From the NCBI RefSeq assembly GCF_008806595.1, contig NZ_VZRB01000023.1:1-64000 (forward strand): a stretch of 64,000 nucleotides of DNA. Direction: 5' to 3'. The position numbers and the translations under genes were made by a program. Of the stretch, positions 51,733 to 61,381 are shown piece after piece; position 1 is the first letter of the stretch, and every line of letters begins with the position of its first letter. The notes under the pieces were generated by a model. That model made no database searches. It saw only the letters and a list, made by a program, of their open reading frames with translations, and was not told the DNA's origin. Source of the stretch: Streptomyces luteolifulvus. GTDB taxonomy: Bacteria > Actinomycetota > Actinomycetes > Streptomycetales > Streptomycetaceae.

Positions 51733-52764
51733 ATGTACGGCAGCAGGGGGGACGCGTTCTCCGCGCATGCGCGAGTGTCGGCGGCGGTGCTTGGGGCGGC
51801 ACTGCTGATCGCGGGATGCTCCGGGGGCTCCGGAGGTGACGACGATCCGGACGTCGGCGCCCGGATCACCCAACAGCCCAAGGAAGCCGACCCGTTCTGG
51901 GTGAACCCGGACGGCAACGCGGCCCGGCAGGTGGCGGCCTTTGTGAAGGCCGGCAAGAAGGACGACGCCCGGCAGATCCGCAAGATCGCCGAACAGCCGA
52001 CCGGCGAGTGGATCGGCCCGGAGAACCCCGAGCAGGAAGCCCGCGGCTTCACCGAGGCCGCCGACCGGGCCGGCCGTACCGCGCTCCTGGTCCTCTACAA
52101 CATCCCGCACCGCGACTGCGGCCAGTACTCCCAGGGCGGCGCCGCCGACGGCGACGCCTACCGCACCTGGATCGACGGCGTGGCCGCCGGCATCGGGGAC
52201 CGGGGCGCGACGGTGATCCTGGAGCCGGACGCCGTACTGCACCTGGTGGACGGCTGCACTCCGGCCGAGTTCCACGACGAGCGCTACGACCTCCTGAAGG
52301 GCGCCGTCACCAAGCTCAAGTCCCTGAAGAACACCAAGGTCTACATCGACGCGGGCAACGCCGGCTGGGGCCATCCCGACCAGATCTTCGAGCCGCTCCG
52401 CCGGGCGGGCATCGACCAGGCCGACGGCTTCGCGGTCAACGTCTCCAACTTCTACTCCACCGAGGACTCCCTCGCGTACGGCAAGCAGCTGTCCGCGAAG
52501 GTCGGCGCCAAGCACTTCGTCATCGACACCAGCCGCAACGGCAACGGCCCGTACACCGAGGGCGACCCCGACGAGCGCTGGTGCAACCCCCCGGGCCGCG
52601 CACTGGGAGAAACCCCGACAACGAAGACGGCGGACACCGTTGTGGACGCATACCTCTGGGTCAAACGCCCGGGAGAGTCGGACGGCGAGTGCAAGGGCGG
52701 CCCGAAGGCGGGGGAATGGTGGCCCACCTACGCTCTGAAGCTGGCGGAGGAGTCACCCACCTAG
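51733..52764 (+). CDS. cslZ: GH6 endoglucanase lipoprotein CslZ
   Basis: The 343-aa protein has a lipobox (LIAGCSGG), then a glycoside hydrolase family 6 domain: FWVNPDGNAARQV, LVLYNIPHRDCGQYS, VILEPDAVLHLVDGC (catalytic Asp region), GWGHPDQI, GNGPYTEGDPDERWCNPPGRALG. In Streptomyces the cslA-glxA-cslZ group makes and processes a cellulose-like surface glycan. It is convergent with glxA, 25 bp apart. ATG 51733 follows GGGGAG. Confidence 0.92.
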   Translation: MYGSRGDAFSAHARVSAAVLGAALLIAGCSGGSGGDDDPDVGARITQQPKEADPFWVNPDGNAARQVAAFVKAGKKDDARQIRKIAEQPTGEWIGPENPEQEARGFTEAADRAGRTALLVLYNIPHRDCGQYSQGGAADGDAYRTWIDGVAAGIGDRGATVILEPDAVLHLVDGCTPAEFHDERYDLLKGAVTKLKSLKNTKVYIDAGNAGWGHPDQIFEPLRRAGIDQADGFAVNVSNFYSTEDSLAYGKQLSAKVGAKHFVIDTSRNGNGPYTEGDPDERWCNPPGRALGETPTTKTADTVVDAYLWVKRPGESDGECKGGPKAGEWWPTYALKLAEESPT

Positions 52765-52789
52765 GAGCGCAGGGAAGCCGAACGGACAG

Positions 52790-54727
52790 CTACGGCACGC
52801 GAACCCACTGCGCCTTGCTCGGCGTCCCTTTCCCATCAACCACGAACAGCATGTACCACCCCGCCTGAACGAGGTTCCTGTTCTTCGGCACCGTCACCGT
52901 CACCTTGTCCCCGGCCCCCTTGAAGTCCAGCTCGACAGAGCGCTGATCCACATCCGTGACATGCGTGGACGCACTCGGCCGCACAAGCCGGACCTTCTTG
53001 ATGGCCGAGGCCCCCTTCGAGGTGAACGTCCCCGACCCACCCCGCTCGATGGTCTGCGGCCCGCCCGACAGCGAGGGCCGCTGCCGCCCGTACAGATACG
53101 GCGGCGAGTAGATCTCGACACGCTGCTCGAACTTCCCCGGCTTCGTGTTCGCCTTGTCGCCGTACAGCGAGTCCGAGCCGAAGAACATCACGCGCCCGTC
53201 GGGCAGCAGGATCGACCCGGAGTGGTAGTTGCGGCCCACCAGAGGATCGGCGACCCGGTCGAACCTGTTCGTGTCCGGGTGGTAGATCCGCGCCTGGAGG
53301 ATGTCCGAGTCGCCGCGCCCGCGGTAGTCCTCCGAGCCGCCCGACACCAGCACGGAGTCGTCGGGCAGGACCGAGGCCTGCGGATAGCGTGTGCCCTTCT
53401 CCAGGCGGGGCCCGTCGACGAACCTCGGGTGTGCGGCCTTCAGGTCGATGATCCGAGTCCGCTTGCTGGACAGCTTGGACTCGCCGACCCCGCCGCCGCC
53501 GATCACCATGTACTTCTCGTCCTGCGCCGGCGCCAGCAGCACCGTCCCGGACGTCTCCATCCTGTCGGCGTCGCTCAGCCCGGGCAGCTTGGTGAACCTG
53601 TTGCTGTCCACGTCCCAGACGCCGGGGTCACGGCCGACGTCGTCGGGTCCGTAGCCCGCGTTGGAACCCGAGTAGAAGATCTTGCCGTTCTGCATCAGGA
53701 ACAGTGCGGGATAGGTCGGGAACTGACGGATCTTCGGCGTGTACGTCCACTTCCTGGTCGCCGGGTCGAAGAGCTCGTTCTTGCCCGGGACCAGCTGGCC
53801 GATGTCGTCGAGCCCGGAGACGCTGAGGATCTTCCCGTCGCTCAGGGTGGTGAGTGTCGAATACCAGCGCGCCTCCTTCATCGGGTCGACCTTGATGTAC
53901 CTCTCGGCGACCGGGTCGAACTCGAAGGCGTCCCGGATTCCCTGGAAGTCCTTCTTGTCGAGGGCGAGCTTCTGCGCGATGCCGTAGGTGTTGCGGGCGT
54001 CGACGCCGGTCAGTCCCTGGACCCGGTAGTTGTCCTGGGTGCCGGTCTCGTATCGGGAGCCGCTCCTTTGCGCTTCGACGTAGATACGGCCGAGGCCGGG
54101 GTCGTTGCGCAGGAACCTGCCGGTCTGCTGGTCGAACACCTTCTTCGCGCGCGGGACGAGCACCGGGTCCTTCGAGACGAATGTTCTGCCGTTCTCCCTG
54201 CCGGTGAATCCGGTGCCCGCGGGCAGGGTGATCGGTCTGTCCGGGTTCTCGTTGTGGACGATCATCAGGCCGCCGGCCTTGGTGACGTCGCCCTTCAGCT
54301 TCTCGTACCGCTTGGTGCCGCCCGCGATCAGCAGCTTGCCGTCGGCGAGCTGGGTGTGGCCGGTGCAGAACAGGTCGCTGGGTGTCGGGACCTTCTTGAT
54401 CGTGCCCCTGACGGGGTCCCAGATCCGGGTGTCGAACCTCTTCGCGTCGAAGTTGTCCTGGTTGTTGCCCGAACCGGCGACGAGCAGCACCTTGCCGGTG
54501 CGCAGCAGTGCGGCGTGGATGGTGTTCTGGCGGTACTCCTCGGGGAACTCCACGATCTCCCAGTGGCCGTTGTCCGCTTTGTACTCGGGTCTGTTGATCT
54601 GGTACTCGTGGTACTTCTGTGTTCCGACGCGGTAGAGCCACGGCCCGTTCATCCCGGCCAGCGCGAGTGCGACCGCCGTACCGATCGCGAGACGACGGGC
54701 CCGACGGTGCCCGGCACGGTCGCTCAT
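52790..54727 (-). CDS. glxA: galactose-oxidase-like copper radical oxidase GlxA
   Basis: The 645-aa protein has an N-terminal membrane anchor and Kelch-type beta-propeller repeats. Cys121 in DLFCTGHT is the thioether-forming residue known from S. lividans GlxA. A C-terminal Ig-like domain follows. It oxidises glycan alcohols at the cell surface and is needed for the hyphal-tip glycan with CslA. Its ATG overlaps the cslA stop (ATGA). Confidence 0.95.
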   Translation of the reverse strand: MSDRAGHRRARRLAIGTAVALALAGMNGPWLYRVGTQKYHEYQINRPEYKADNGHWEIVEFPEEYRQNTIHAALLRTGKVLLVAGSGNNQDNFDAKRFDTRIWDPVRGTIKKVPTPSDLFCTGHTQLADGKLLIAGGTKRYEKLKGDVTKAGGLMIVHNENPDRPITLPAGTGFTGRENGRTFVSKDPVLVPRAKKVFDQQTGRFLRNDPGLGRIYVEAQRSGSRYETGTQDNYRVQGLTGVDARNTYGIAQKLALDKKDFQGIRDAFEFDPVAERYIKVDPMKEARWYSTLTTLSDGKILSVSGLDDIGQLVPGKNELFDPATRKWTYTPKIRQFPTYPALFLMQNGKIFYSGSNAGYGPDDVGRDPGVWDVDSNRFTKLPGLSDADRMETSGTVLLAPAQDEKYMVIGGGGVGESKLSSKRTRIIDLKAAHPRFVDGPRLEKGTRYPQASVLPDDSVLVSGGSEDYRGRGDSDILQARIYHPDTNRFDRVADPLVGRNYHSGSILLPDGRVMFFGSDSLYGDKANTKPGKFEQRVEIYSPPYLYGRQRPSLSGGPQTIERGGSGTFTSKGASAIKKVRLVRPSASTHVTDVDQRSVELDFKGAGDKVTVTVPKNRNLVQAGWYMLFVVDGKGTPSKAQWVRVP

Positions 54728-56706
54728 TCCTTACGTCCCCCCAGTCCGCCCAGTCCGCCCAGTCCCCCCAGCGCGATCTGCAGGGTCGGGTCCCCGCCCG
54801 CCCCGTCCCGTCCGGGCGTGTGCGCCGCAGCCGGCGGTGCGTACGGCGCGGCCACCGTGGGAGCCGGTGCCGGTGCCGGGACCGTGTCCCGCGGCTCCGG
54901 GGCGGCGGGCTGCCGCCTCGCGGCCCGCAGCGTCCAGCGCCAGGCGAAGACCGGTGACGCGGTGATCAGCAACGCGAACGAGGCCCAGATGATCATCGCC
55001 GGGTGGGCGTGCCCGAGGACGAATCCGGCGACGATGGAGGCGCCGAAGACCACGATGAAGAACAGATGGATGCGGAAGGTCCCGAACAGGGTGTCAGGGC
55101 TCGCCGAGTCGCCCTTGGGCGTCACCACGAACTTGCTCTTGCGGCGCAGCAGGGCGTCCATCAGGGAGCGGGCGTAGATCGGCGCGGACAGTGCCGACAT
55201 CACCATGCCCGCCACACCGCCGGAGCCCTCGGGCTCGTGCGGGGAGACATTGTGCCGGCGGTTCCAGATGTACAGGCCGATCTGGAGCGCGGAGGCGTTG
55301 CCGTACAGCATCAGCCACACGGTCGGGTCGATGTTCACACCCGAGGCGCCCAGGCCCAGGAACAGTGCGCAACTCAGCGCCGCCAGGATCCAGTTGAGGG
55401 CCGACATCGGGTAGAAGACGATCATCATCGTGTAGTTGAAGAGCTTGCCCGGCGGCAGGGAGAAGAAGCCCTTCCAGTACTGCTTGAGGATCGTCTCGTA
55501 CGTCCCCCTCGACCAGCGCAGCTGCTGGGTGAAGAAGTCCGTCCAGGCGCCCGGCCCCTCGCCCACCGCGAGCACGTCCGGTGTGTAGACGGACCGCCAC
55601 TTCCTCCCCGTCGCCGGGTTCTTGTGGCGGTGCATCTCGAAGCCGGTGGCCATGTCCTCGGTGATCGAGTCGTACAGACCGCCGATCTGCTTCAGCGCCT
55701 TGATCCGTACGGCGTTGGAGGTGCCGACGAACATCGGGGCGCCGTACCGGTTGCCGGCGCGCTGGATCAGCGCGTGGAAGAGGAACTGCTGCGACTCGGC
55801 GGCCTTGGTGACGAACGTGTCGTAGTTGCCGTACACCTGCGGGCCGATGACGAAGCCGACGTCGGGGTCGCGGAAGAAGCCGAGCATCCGCTCCAGGTAG
55901 TTGGGCAGCGGCACATGGTCGGTGTCGACGGAGGCGAAGTAGTCGTAGTCGTCGCCGTGCGCCTCCAGCCAGGCGTTGTAGTTGCCGTGCTTGGTCCTGG
56001 CGCGGTGCGGGCCCTTGGGCCGGTTCCACTTCTCGATGCCCTTGCGGGAGAAGTGGTGCACACCGAGCCGCTCGCAGACCGCCTTCACCCCGGGGTCGTC
56101 GCCCTCGTCGAGGAGCCAGACGTGCAGCAGGCCCCGGTGGCGCACCCTGACCGCCGCCTCCAGGGTCTTCGTGACCATCTCCAGGGGCTCCTTGCCGGGC
56201 ACGAAGGAGGTCAGGAAGGCGACTCTCGTGCCGGTCTCGGGCACGACCGGGACCGGGTCGCGGGCGACGAGGGTGGCGTGCGCGTTCGACAGCACGTTCA
56301 GACAGCGGAAGAACTCGATCAGACCGATCGAGACGAGCATCACGACATCGAGGGCGGGCAGCCACGCGAAGGCCGGGTAGTCACGCTCGGTCCAGTGTTC
56401 GGGCTGCAGCAGCCAGCCGAGCAGGACCAGCGAGAGCAGCGGCGCGGCCGCCAGCATCAGGGCGACCCGGACACGGTGCGGTTCCTGCGAGATCAGGGAG
56501 CGGTACTGCACCTTGTAGGGCTTGCGCGGATCCGGCTGGGTGAGGGGGCCTGCCAGCCGGCTGTAGTGCTCGTAGTCGTACTTCGGCAGCGATGTTCTGA
56601 TCCGGTGCAGAGCCCCCGTGTTCCCGGCCCGGTGCGAAGGCAGCCTGAGCTGGGTGGTCCGAGACGAGTCGGAGTTCTGCCGGGCGCCAGTCGGCGTCGA
56701 CGTCAT
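54724..56706 (-). CDS. cslA: cellulose-synthase-like glycosyltransferase CslA
   Basis: The 660-aa GT2 membrane protein has two N-terminal TM segments, a catalytic domain with DTDH (261-264), ITED (348-351) and QQLRW (394-398), and five or more C-terminal TMs, then a disordered Pro/Ala tail ending with GGLGGLGGLGG repeats. It polymerises a beta-1,4 glucan-like chain at hyphal tips, with GlxA. Length is usual for streptomycete CslA. Confidence 0.96.
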   Translation of the reverse strand: MTSTPTGARQNSDSSRTTQLRLPSHRAGNTGALHRIRTSLPKYDYEHYSRLAGPLTQPDPRKPYKVQYRSLISQEPHRVRVALMLAAAPLLSLVLLGWLLQPEHWTERDYPAFAWLPALDVVMLVSIGLIEFFRCLNVLSNAHATLVARDPVPVVPETGTRVAFLTSFVPGKEPLEMVTKTLEAAVRVRHRGLLHVWLLDEGDDPGVKAVCERLGVHHFSRKGIEKWNRPKGPHRARTKHGNYNAWLEAHGDDYDYFASVDTDHVPLPNYLERMLGFFRDPDVGFVIGPQVYGNYDTFVTKAAESQQFLFHALIQRAGNRYGAPMFVGTSNAVRIKALKQIGGLYDSITEDMATGFEMHRHKNPATGRKWRSVYTPDVLAVGEGPGAWTDFFTQQLRWSRGTYETILKQYWKGFFSLPPGKLFNYTMMIVFYPMSALNWILAALSCALFLGLGASGVNIDPTVWLMLYGNASALQIGLYIWNRRHNVSPHEPEGSGGVAGMVMSALSAPIYARSLMDALLRRKSKFVVTPKGDSASPDTLFGTFRIHLFFIVVFGASIVAGFVLGHAHPAMIIWASFALLITASPVFAWRWTLRAARRQPAAPEPRDTVPAPAPAPTVAAPYAPPAAAHTPGRDGAGGDPTLQIALGGLGGLGGLGGRKE

Positions 56707-57193
56707 GAGTCATCCCCCCAACACGCGGTGGGCGCGTGTTCGTCGGTTCCTCGACCATCTGGTCGGGCCCCCCTCGGCCCTCACAGGCGTTTCAGTGACG
56801 GGTCACAGCGATCACACAGTGCATTCACAGGGACATCAGACCGTGACCGTGCGGTTGCAGGATGCCCCCCACATCCTTCGTTGCCGGGGCCCCCTTCCCC
56901 CGCAACACCGGCAACCGTTTCCTTTCCCCCCAAGTGCCGCGAATACGCAGCATCTTGAAAACCAGGGTTCTACGGCGTTCATCATGATCGCAAGGTGGGA
57001 AACGCGGTGTTTACCGGTCATAGGCGCTCATTGTGAGGCCCCTGGGAAGCTTGTGGAGCCTTTGTAGGCAGGCTGGCGCGGATGTTGCGGAAGTGTTCCT
57101 TCGGGACGTTCTCGGGCCCATATCTGATCAACGGCCGCACCGCCCCACACGGCAGCAGGCCCCCCGTGCGAAACGGAGGGCCTGCTGTGTCGG
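56707..57193. other. intergenic region upstream of cslA
   Basis: Of 487 bp upstream of cslA, the first about 300 probably hold its promoter. Short GTGACGGGTCACAGCGATCACACAG-type repeats of TCACA occur at about 56794-56830. I see no gene or clear dre site. The hairpin at 57153-57187 ends the region before tRNA-Lys. Confidence 0.45.
57153..57187 (-). terminator. hairpin terminator after tRNA-Lys
   Basis: CAGCAGGCCC pairs with GGGCCTGCTG (10 bp), just downstream (minus strand) of the tRNA-Lys gene. Confidence 0.75.
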
Positions 57194-57267
57194 TGCGCCG
57201 CCAGGGACTCGAACCCCGGACCCGCTGATTAAGAGTCAGCTGCTCTAACCAACTGAGCTAGCGGCGC
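57194..57267 (-). tRNA. tRNA-Lys (anticodon CTT)
   Basis: The minus strand gives acceptor GCGCCGC/GCGGCGC, D-arm GCTCAGTTGGTTAGAGC, anticodon arm with CTT (57231-57233), and T-arm with GGTTCGAGTCC. 74 nt with discriminator A. An identical gene lies at 63013-63086 in the same orientation. Confidence 0.97.
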
Positions 57268-57468
57268 CTGCTGACCTGCACACCTTACCCCACCCCGGGG
57301 CTGCTCCCGACCGCCTCCCGGCCACCTCCCGACCGCCGGGCACCCGCCCCGGGGGGCGCCCTCTGTACATCATTCGGACCGTCAACATGCGCGTCCCGAA
57401 CACAGTTGGGAAACTGGCGAACGTGCACAGTTGCGGACATTTCCACCTGGAATGTGAAAGGGCGTCGC

Positions 57469-58917
57469 ATGAAGACTCCGGTATTCGAGGAATTCGATCC
57501 GGCGAGCGACTGCGACTGCCCCGGATGCGCCCACTGGGGGCGCGTGCCGCCGCACCCCCGGGCCGGCCGCACCGGCGGTCGTCCGGCGGCCCATCGCGCC
57601 GTGATCCTGGCGGCCGCGGCCTCCGCCGCCCTCGGCGCGGGTCACGCGGCCCCTGCCGTGGCCGCCCCGCACGCACCCGACCGGCCGGGCGTTCCCGCAG
57701 GTGACGAGCCCGAGACACCGCAGGGCGGCAAGGCCCCGCTGCACGGCCCGGGAGGCACTGCGGCGCAGCCGGCGGGCCCGCTGGTCACACCGGCGACCAC
57801 CCGCGCGGACATCATCATCCGGGCCAAACTGTGGGTCGCCGAGAAGGTGCCGTACAGCCTGAGCGACTACCGGCCCGACGGCTACCGGCAGGACTGCTCG
57901 GGCTTCGTCTCGATGGCCTGGAACCTGCCGGGCAACGAATGGACGGGCACGCTCGACCAGTACGGGGTGCGCATCACCAAGGACGAACTGCAGCCCGGCG
58001 ACATCCTGCTCTTCCACAACCCGGCGGACCCCGAGCGGGGCTCCCACGTCGTCATCTTCGGCGGCTGGACGGACTACACGCACACCTACTACCTCGCCTA
58101 CGAGGAGACCCGCCCGTCCGCCCGCAGCCAGGCCACGCCCTACCCCTACTGGAGCCACGCGGAAAGCTATGTCGCCTACCGCTACAAGGGACTCACGAGC
58201 GGCACGGCGGACGCCGCGGCGGCAGCCGCCGGCACGGGCGGGGCACCGGACACGGGATCGGCGACGGCACCGGACCTCGGCACGGCCGCCGCCCCGGACC
58301 CCGCTACGACTCCCGCCCCCGCCCCGGCCCCGGCCCCGGCTCCGGACACGGCCGCGGCGGCCCCCGCCCAGGAAGCGACCCCGTACCCGGGCGCGGTGTA
58401 CTTCGGTCCTGGCGCCGACAACAAGTACGTCACCCAGCTGGGTCAGTTGCTCGTCGCGCGCGGTGCCGGGACCTACTACACCAGCGGTCCCGGCCCGCGC
58501 TGGACGGACGCGGACCGTCGGGCCACGCGGGCGTTCCAGTTGGCGCAGGGCTGGACGGGCGTGCACGCGGACGGGCTGCTGGGCCCGCAGACCTGGGCGC
58601 TCCTGACGACCGGCGGGGGAAAGGGCGTCACGGCCCCCGCGGCCGCACCGCCCGCACCGCCCGCACCCCCACCGGCGGTTCCCGGCTACCCCGGACCGGC
58701 CGTGTTCCGGCCCGGGGCGGCCAACGAGTACATCACCCAGCTCGGAAAGCAGCTGGTGAAGAAGGGGTTCGGCAAGCACTACACGACCGGGCCGGGGCCC
58801 CGCTGGACCGAGGCGGACCGGCGGGGAGTCGAGGACTTCCAGCGCGCCCAGGGCTGGCGGGGCGGCGCGGCGGACGGCTACCCGGGGCCCGAGACCTGGC
58901 GGCGGCTCTTTTCCTGA
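57469..58917 (+). CDS. NlpC/P60 hydrolase with two peptidoglycan-binding domains
   Basis: The 482-aa protein has a Cys-rich N-terminus (DCDCPGC), a hydrophobic signal-like segment (residues about 44-66), an NlpC/P60 domain (DCSGFVSMAW with Cys143; GSHVVIFGG with His193), an Ala/Pro-rich linker, and two copies of a peptidoglycan-binding module (YVTQLGQLLVARG, YITQLGKQLVKKG). It cuts stem peptides in the wall. ATG 57469 follows AAAGGG. The pre-signal Cys motif is unusual. Confidence 0.9.
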   Translation: MKTPVFEEFDPASDCDCPGCAHWGRVPPHPRAGRTGGRPAAHRAVILAAAASAALGAGHAAPAVAAPHAPDRPGVPAGDEPETPQGGKAPLHGPGGTAAQPAGPLVTPATTRADIIIRAKLWVAEKVPYSLSDYRPDGYRQDCSGFVSMAWNLPGNEWTGTLDQYGVRITKDELQPGDILLFHNPADPERGSHVVIFGGWTDYTHTYYLAYEETRPSARSQATPYPYWSHAESYVAYRYKGLTSGTADAAAAAAGTGGAPDTGSATAPDLGTAAAPDPATTPAPAPAPAPAPDTAAAAPAQEATPYPGAVYFGPGADNKYVTQLGQLLVARGAGTYYTSGPGPRWTDADRRATRAFQLAQGWTGVHADGLLGPQTWALLTTGGGKGVTAPAAAPPAPPAPPPAVPGYPGPAVFRPGAANEYITQLGKQLVKKGFGKHYTTGPGPRWTEADRRGVEDFQRAQGWRGGAADGYPGPETWRRLFS

Positions 58918-58959
58918 CCATCTGTTGTGACGCATCTGGCGCGGAGGCTGGAGGCACGC

Positions 58960-60081
58960 ATGAGCACCATCACTTCACACTCGCCCGAGTCCGAGGAGCC
59001 CACCGAGGGACCGTCCAGGCCCGCCCGGCTCATCCAGAACGAGGCGACCACCGAGATCCCCGTCCACCTGCTGTTCCGCGACGACCCGGACACGGCGCCG
59101 GTGCCGCTCGGACCGGCGGTCGTGGGGCGCCGGCACGGCACGGGGGAGCAGCCGCGGCTGCGACGGCCGGCACCGGCCAAGGCCCGTCCGGTGCCGCAGG
59201 TCGACCCCGAACTGGTGGAGCGGCCCGCGCCGGTGCTGCCCGGGTCGGCGGGTGTGCTCGCCGGTGCCTGCGGGCTGGCCGGTTGCGTGGTCTCCTCGTG
59301 GTGGGCGGGCGCGCTGCCGCCGCTCGCGATGGAGGCGCTGCGGCTGCCGTCGTTCGCCGGGGCGGGGCTCGGGCCCGTGCAGTGGGCCGCGTTCACGGGT
59401 GCCGGGGTGGTGAGTCTGCTGGGTTTCGGCGGGCTGGCCCGCGGGCGCACCGGGCGGGCCTCGGTGCTCGGCCTGTTCGGCCGCTACCGGGGGACGGTGC
59501 GGCGCACCGGCCTGATGTGGGTCAACCCGCTGCTGCTGCGGCGCCGGGTGGACGTACGGCTGCGGCACTGGCGCAGCGAGCCGATGCACGCGGCCGACGG
59601 CCACGGGGTCGCGGTGCGGGTGGTGGTGCTGGTGGTGTGGCGGGTGCGGGACACGGCCCGGGCCACGCTGGGTGTCGAGGACCACGAGACATATCTGCGG
59701 GAGTGTGTGGAGGCGGCGCTGGTCCGGGTGCCGGTGGAGCCGCCGGGTACCGGCCGGGGTTCCGCCGACGAGGCCGGGGAGGCGCTGACCCGGCTGGTCG
59801 TGGCGGACGCGGCGCCGGTCGGTCTGGAGGTGTTCTCCGTGCAGCCGGTCCGGGTGGAGTACGCCCCCGAGGTCGCCTCCGCGATGCACCGCCGGCGTAT
59901 CGCCGCGCTGGACGCGCAGCACCGGGCCACCGTGCTCACCTCCGTCGTGGACTCGGTCGAGGACACGGTGACCCGGCTGACCATGCGGGGGCTGGTCGAA
60001 CTCGACGACTACGAGCGGAAGGTGCTCGTGAAGGATCTGACGGTGGCGTTCTGCTCGGGGCGCGGGGAAACCAGCCCGTGA
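58960..60081 (+). CDS. SPFH/Band 7-domain membrane protein
   Basis: The 373-aa protein has a disordered acidic N-terminus, two membrane segments (about 88-120 and 135-155), then an SPFH domain (GLMWVNPLLLRRRVDVRLRHW, DGHGVAVRVVVLVVWRV). SPFH proteins scaffold membrane complexes. It starts 42 bp after the NlpC gene with GGAGG upstream of ATG 58960. Its role near a wall hydrolase suggests envelope organisation (inference). Confidence 0.85.
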   Translation: MSTITSHSPESEEPTEGPSRPARLIQNEATTEIPVHLLFRDDPDTAPVPLGPAVVGRRHGTGEQPRLRRPAPAKARPVPQVDPELVERPAPVLPGSAGVLAGACGLAGCVVSSWWAGALPPLAMEALRLPSFAGAGLGPVQWAAFTGAGVVSLLGFGGLARGRTGRASVLGLFGRYRGTVRRTGLMWVNPLLLRRRVDVRLRHWRSEPMHAADGHGVAVRVVVLVVWRVRDTARATLGVEDHETYLRECVEAALVRVPVEPPGTGRGSADEAGEALTRLVVADAAPVGLEVFSVQPVRVEYAPEVASAMHRRRIAALDAQHRATVLTSVVDSVEDTVTRLTMRGLVELDDYERKVLVKDLTVAFCSGRGETSP

Positions 60082-60120
60082 TTGGTATGGACATGTTCAA
60101 GCGTCAGCAATAATCTGGAA

Positions 60121-60136
60121 CTTGGTCTAGACCTGC
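60121..60136 (+). promoter_or_regulatory. DasR-responsive element upstream of the LPMO gene
   Basis: CTTGGTCTAGACCTGC matches the dre consensus in 11-12 of 16 positions, including the central TGGTCTAGACC. It lies 45 bp upstream of the LPMO start. This is typical of GlcNAc/chitin-regulated Streptomyces genes. Confidence 0.82.
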
Positions 60137-60179
60137 ACGGCTCACAGGACTTCCCCACACGTTCTCCAGGAGCGGCAGC

Positions 60180-60785
60180 ATGCGCACAAAGACCAAGTTG
60201 TATGCCGCGGTGCTGGGCCTCGCCACGACCGGAGCCCTCGCGCTCTCCTCAGGCGGCGCCAGCAGCCACGGCTACACCGACCTCCCCATCAGTCGTCAGA
60301 AGCTCTGCCAGAACGGCACGGTCACCAACTGCGGCGACATCCAGTGGGAGCCGCAGAGCGTCGAGGGCCCCAAGGGCTTCCCGGGCTCCGGCGCGGCGGA
60401 CGGCCGGATCTGTTCCGCGAACAACACACGCTTCGCCCAGCTCGACAGCCCGCGGACACCCTCCGGCGGCGCCTGGCCGACCACCAGGGTGACGGGCGGC
60501 CAGAACTACACGTTCCGCTGGCAGTTCACGGCCATGCACGCCACGACCGACTTCAAGTACTACGTCACCAGGCAGGGCTGGAACCAGAACCACAACCTGG
60601 CCCGCTCGGACCTCAACCTCACGCCGTTCCTGACGGTCCCGTACGGCGGGCAGCGGCCGCCGTCGACCCTCTCGCACAGCGGCAGGCTGCCCACCGGCCT
60701 GAGCGGCCACCACGTGATCCTCGCGGTATGGACGATCGCGGACACGGGCAACGCGTTCTACGCCTGCTCGGACGTCACGTTCTGA
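60180..60785 (+). CDS. lpmP: AA10 lytic polysaccharide monooxygenase
   Basis: The 201-aa secreted protein is cleaved after ASS so His30 is the mature N-terminus; with His120 (FTAMHATTDF) it forms the copper histidine brace. A conserved FYACSDVTF ends the protein. No carbohydrate-binding module follows. In S. coelicolor a related LPMO near cslA (LpmP) is tied to glycan deposition at tips. The dre site suggests GlcNAc control. Confidence 0.92.
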   Translation: MRTKTKLYAAVLGLATTGALALSSGGASSHGYTDLPISRQKLCQNGTVTNCGDIQWEPQSVEGPKGFPGSGAADGRICSANNTRFAQLDSPRTPSGGAWPTTRVTGGQNYTFRWQFTAMHATTDFKYYVTRQGWNQNHNLARSDLNLTPFLTVPYGGQRPPSTLSHSGRLPTGLSGHHVILAVWTIADTGNAFYACSDVTF

Positions 60786-60869
60786 AGTCTGAGGGTTACT
60801 TGAGACAGGCCGGTCTCCGCGACGGGTACCTTCCCCACACCAGACGTACCTGACCGCGGGGGAAGTGCC

Positions 60870-61334
60870 ATGGACCTGTTGTTCTACGTCGTGCCCAGCC
60901 TGATGATCGCCATCGCCGTGTTCGCGGCGTACCGCGTGGTGCGCCGCTGGCTCCAGATCCGGGGCGCCTGGAACAGCGGGCTGACGGCGGAGGGGCGCTG
61001 TCTTCGGGCGTACACGACGACCCACGGAGGCAGCAACAACTCGTCCGTCCGCACCACGCTGCACCACGTCTACGAGTTCACCGCCCGCGACGGCCGGGCC
61101 GTCCGCTTCGAGGAGGAGGACGGCCCGGGGACCATCGTCGAGGGCGACTTCGTCACCGTGTACTACACCGAGGGACGCGAGGTGGTGGCCACGGCTCTGC
61201 CGCCGCGCCGCGGCAAGCAGGCCGCGGCCACCTTCGGCATCCTGGCGTTCCTCGGGGTGTTCGTCGCGTTCTGCATCGGCTTCATGATCCAGTACGCCGT
61301 CGTCTTCGAGACGTCGGACACCGGCGGGTTCTGA
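60870..61334 (+). CDS. DUF3592 membrane protein
   Basis: The 154-aa protein has an N-terminal TM, a DUF3592-type beta domain (residues about 40-105, TLHHVYEFTARDGRAVRFEE), and a C-terminal TM (GILAFLGVFVAFCIGFMIQY). Such proteins are small double-membrane-anchored proteins of unknown function. ATG 60870. Confidence 0.85.
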   Translation: MDLLFYVVPSLMIAIAVFAAYRVVRRWLQIRGAWNSGLTAEGRCLRAYTTTHGGSNNSSVRTTLHHVYEFTARDGRAVRFEEEDGPGTIVEGDFVTVYYTEGREVVATALPPRRGKQAAATFGILAFLGVFVAFCIGFMIQYAVVFETSDTGGF

Positions 61335-61381
61335 AGCGCGACCCTCCTCATCTGACGCTACGTCAACTACCGTGCACCTCC

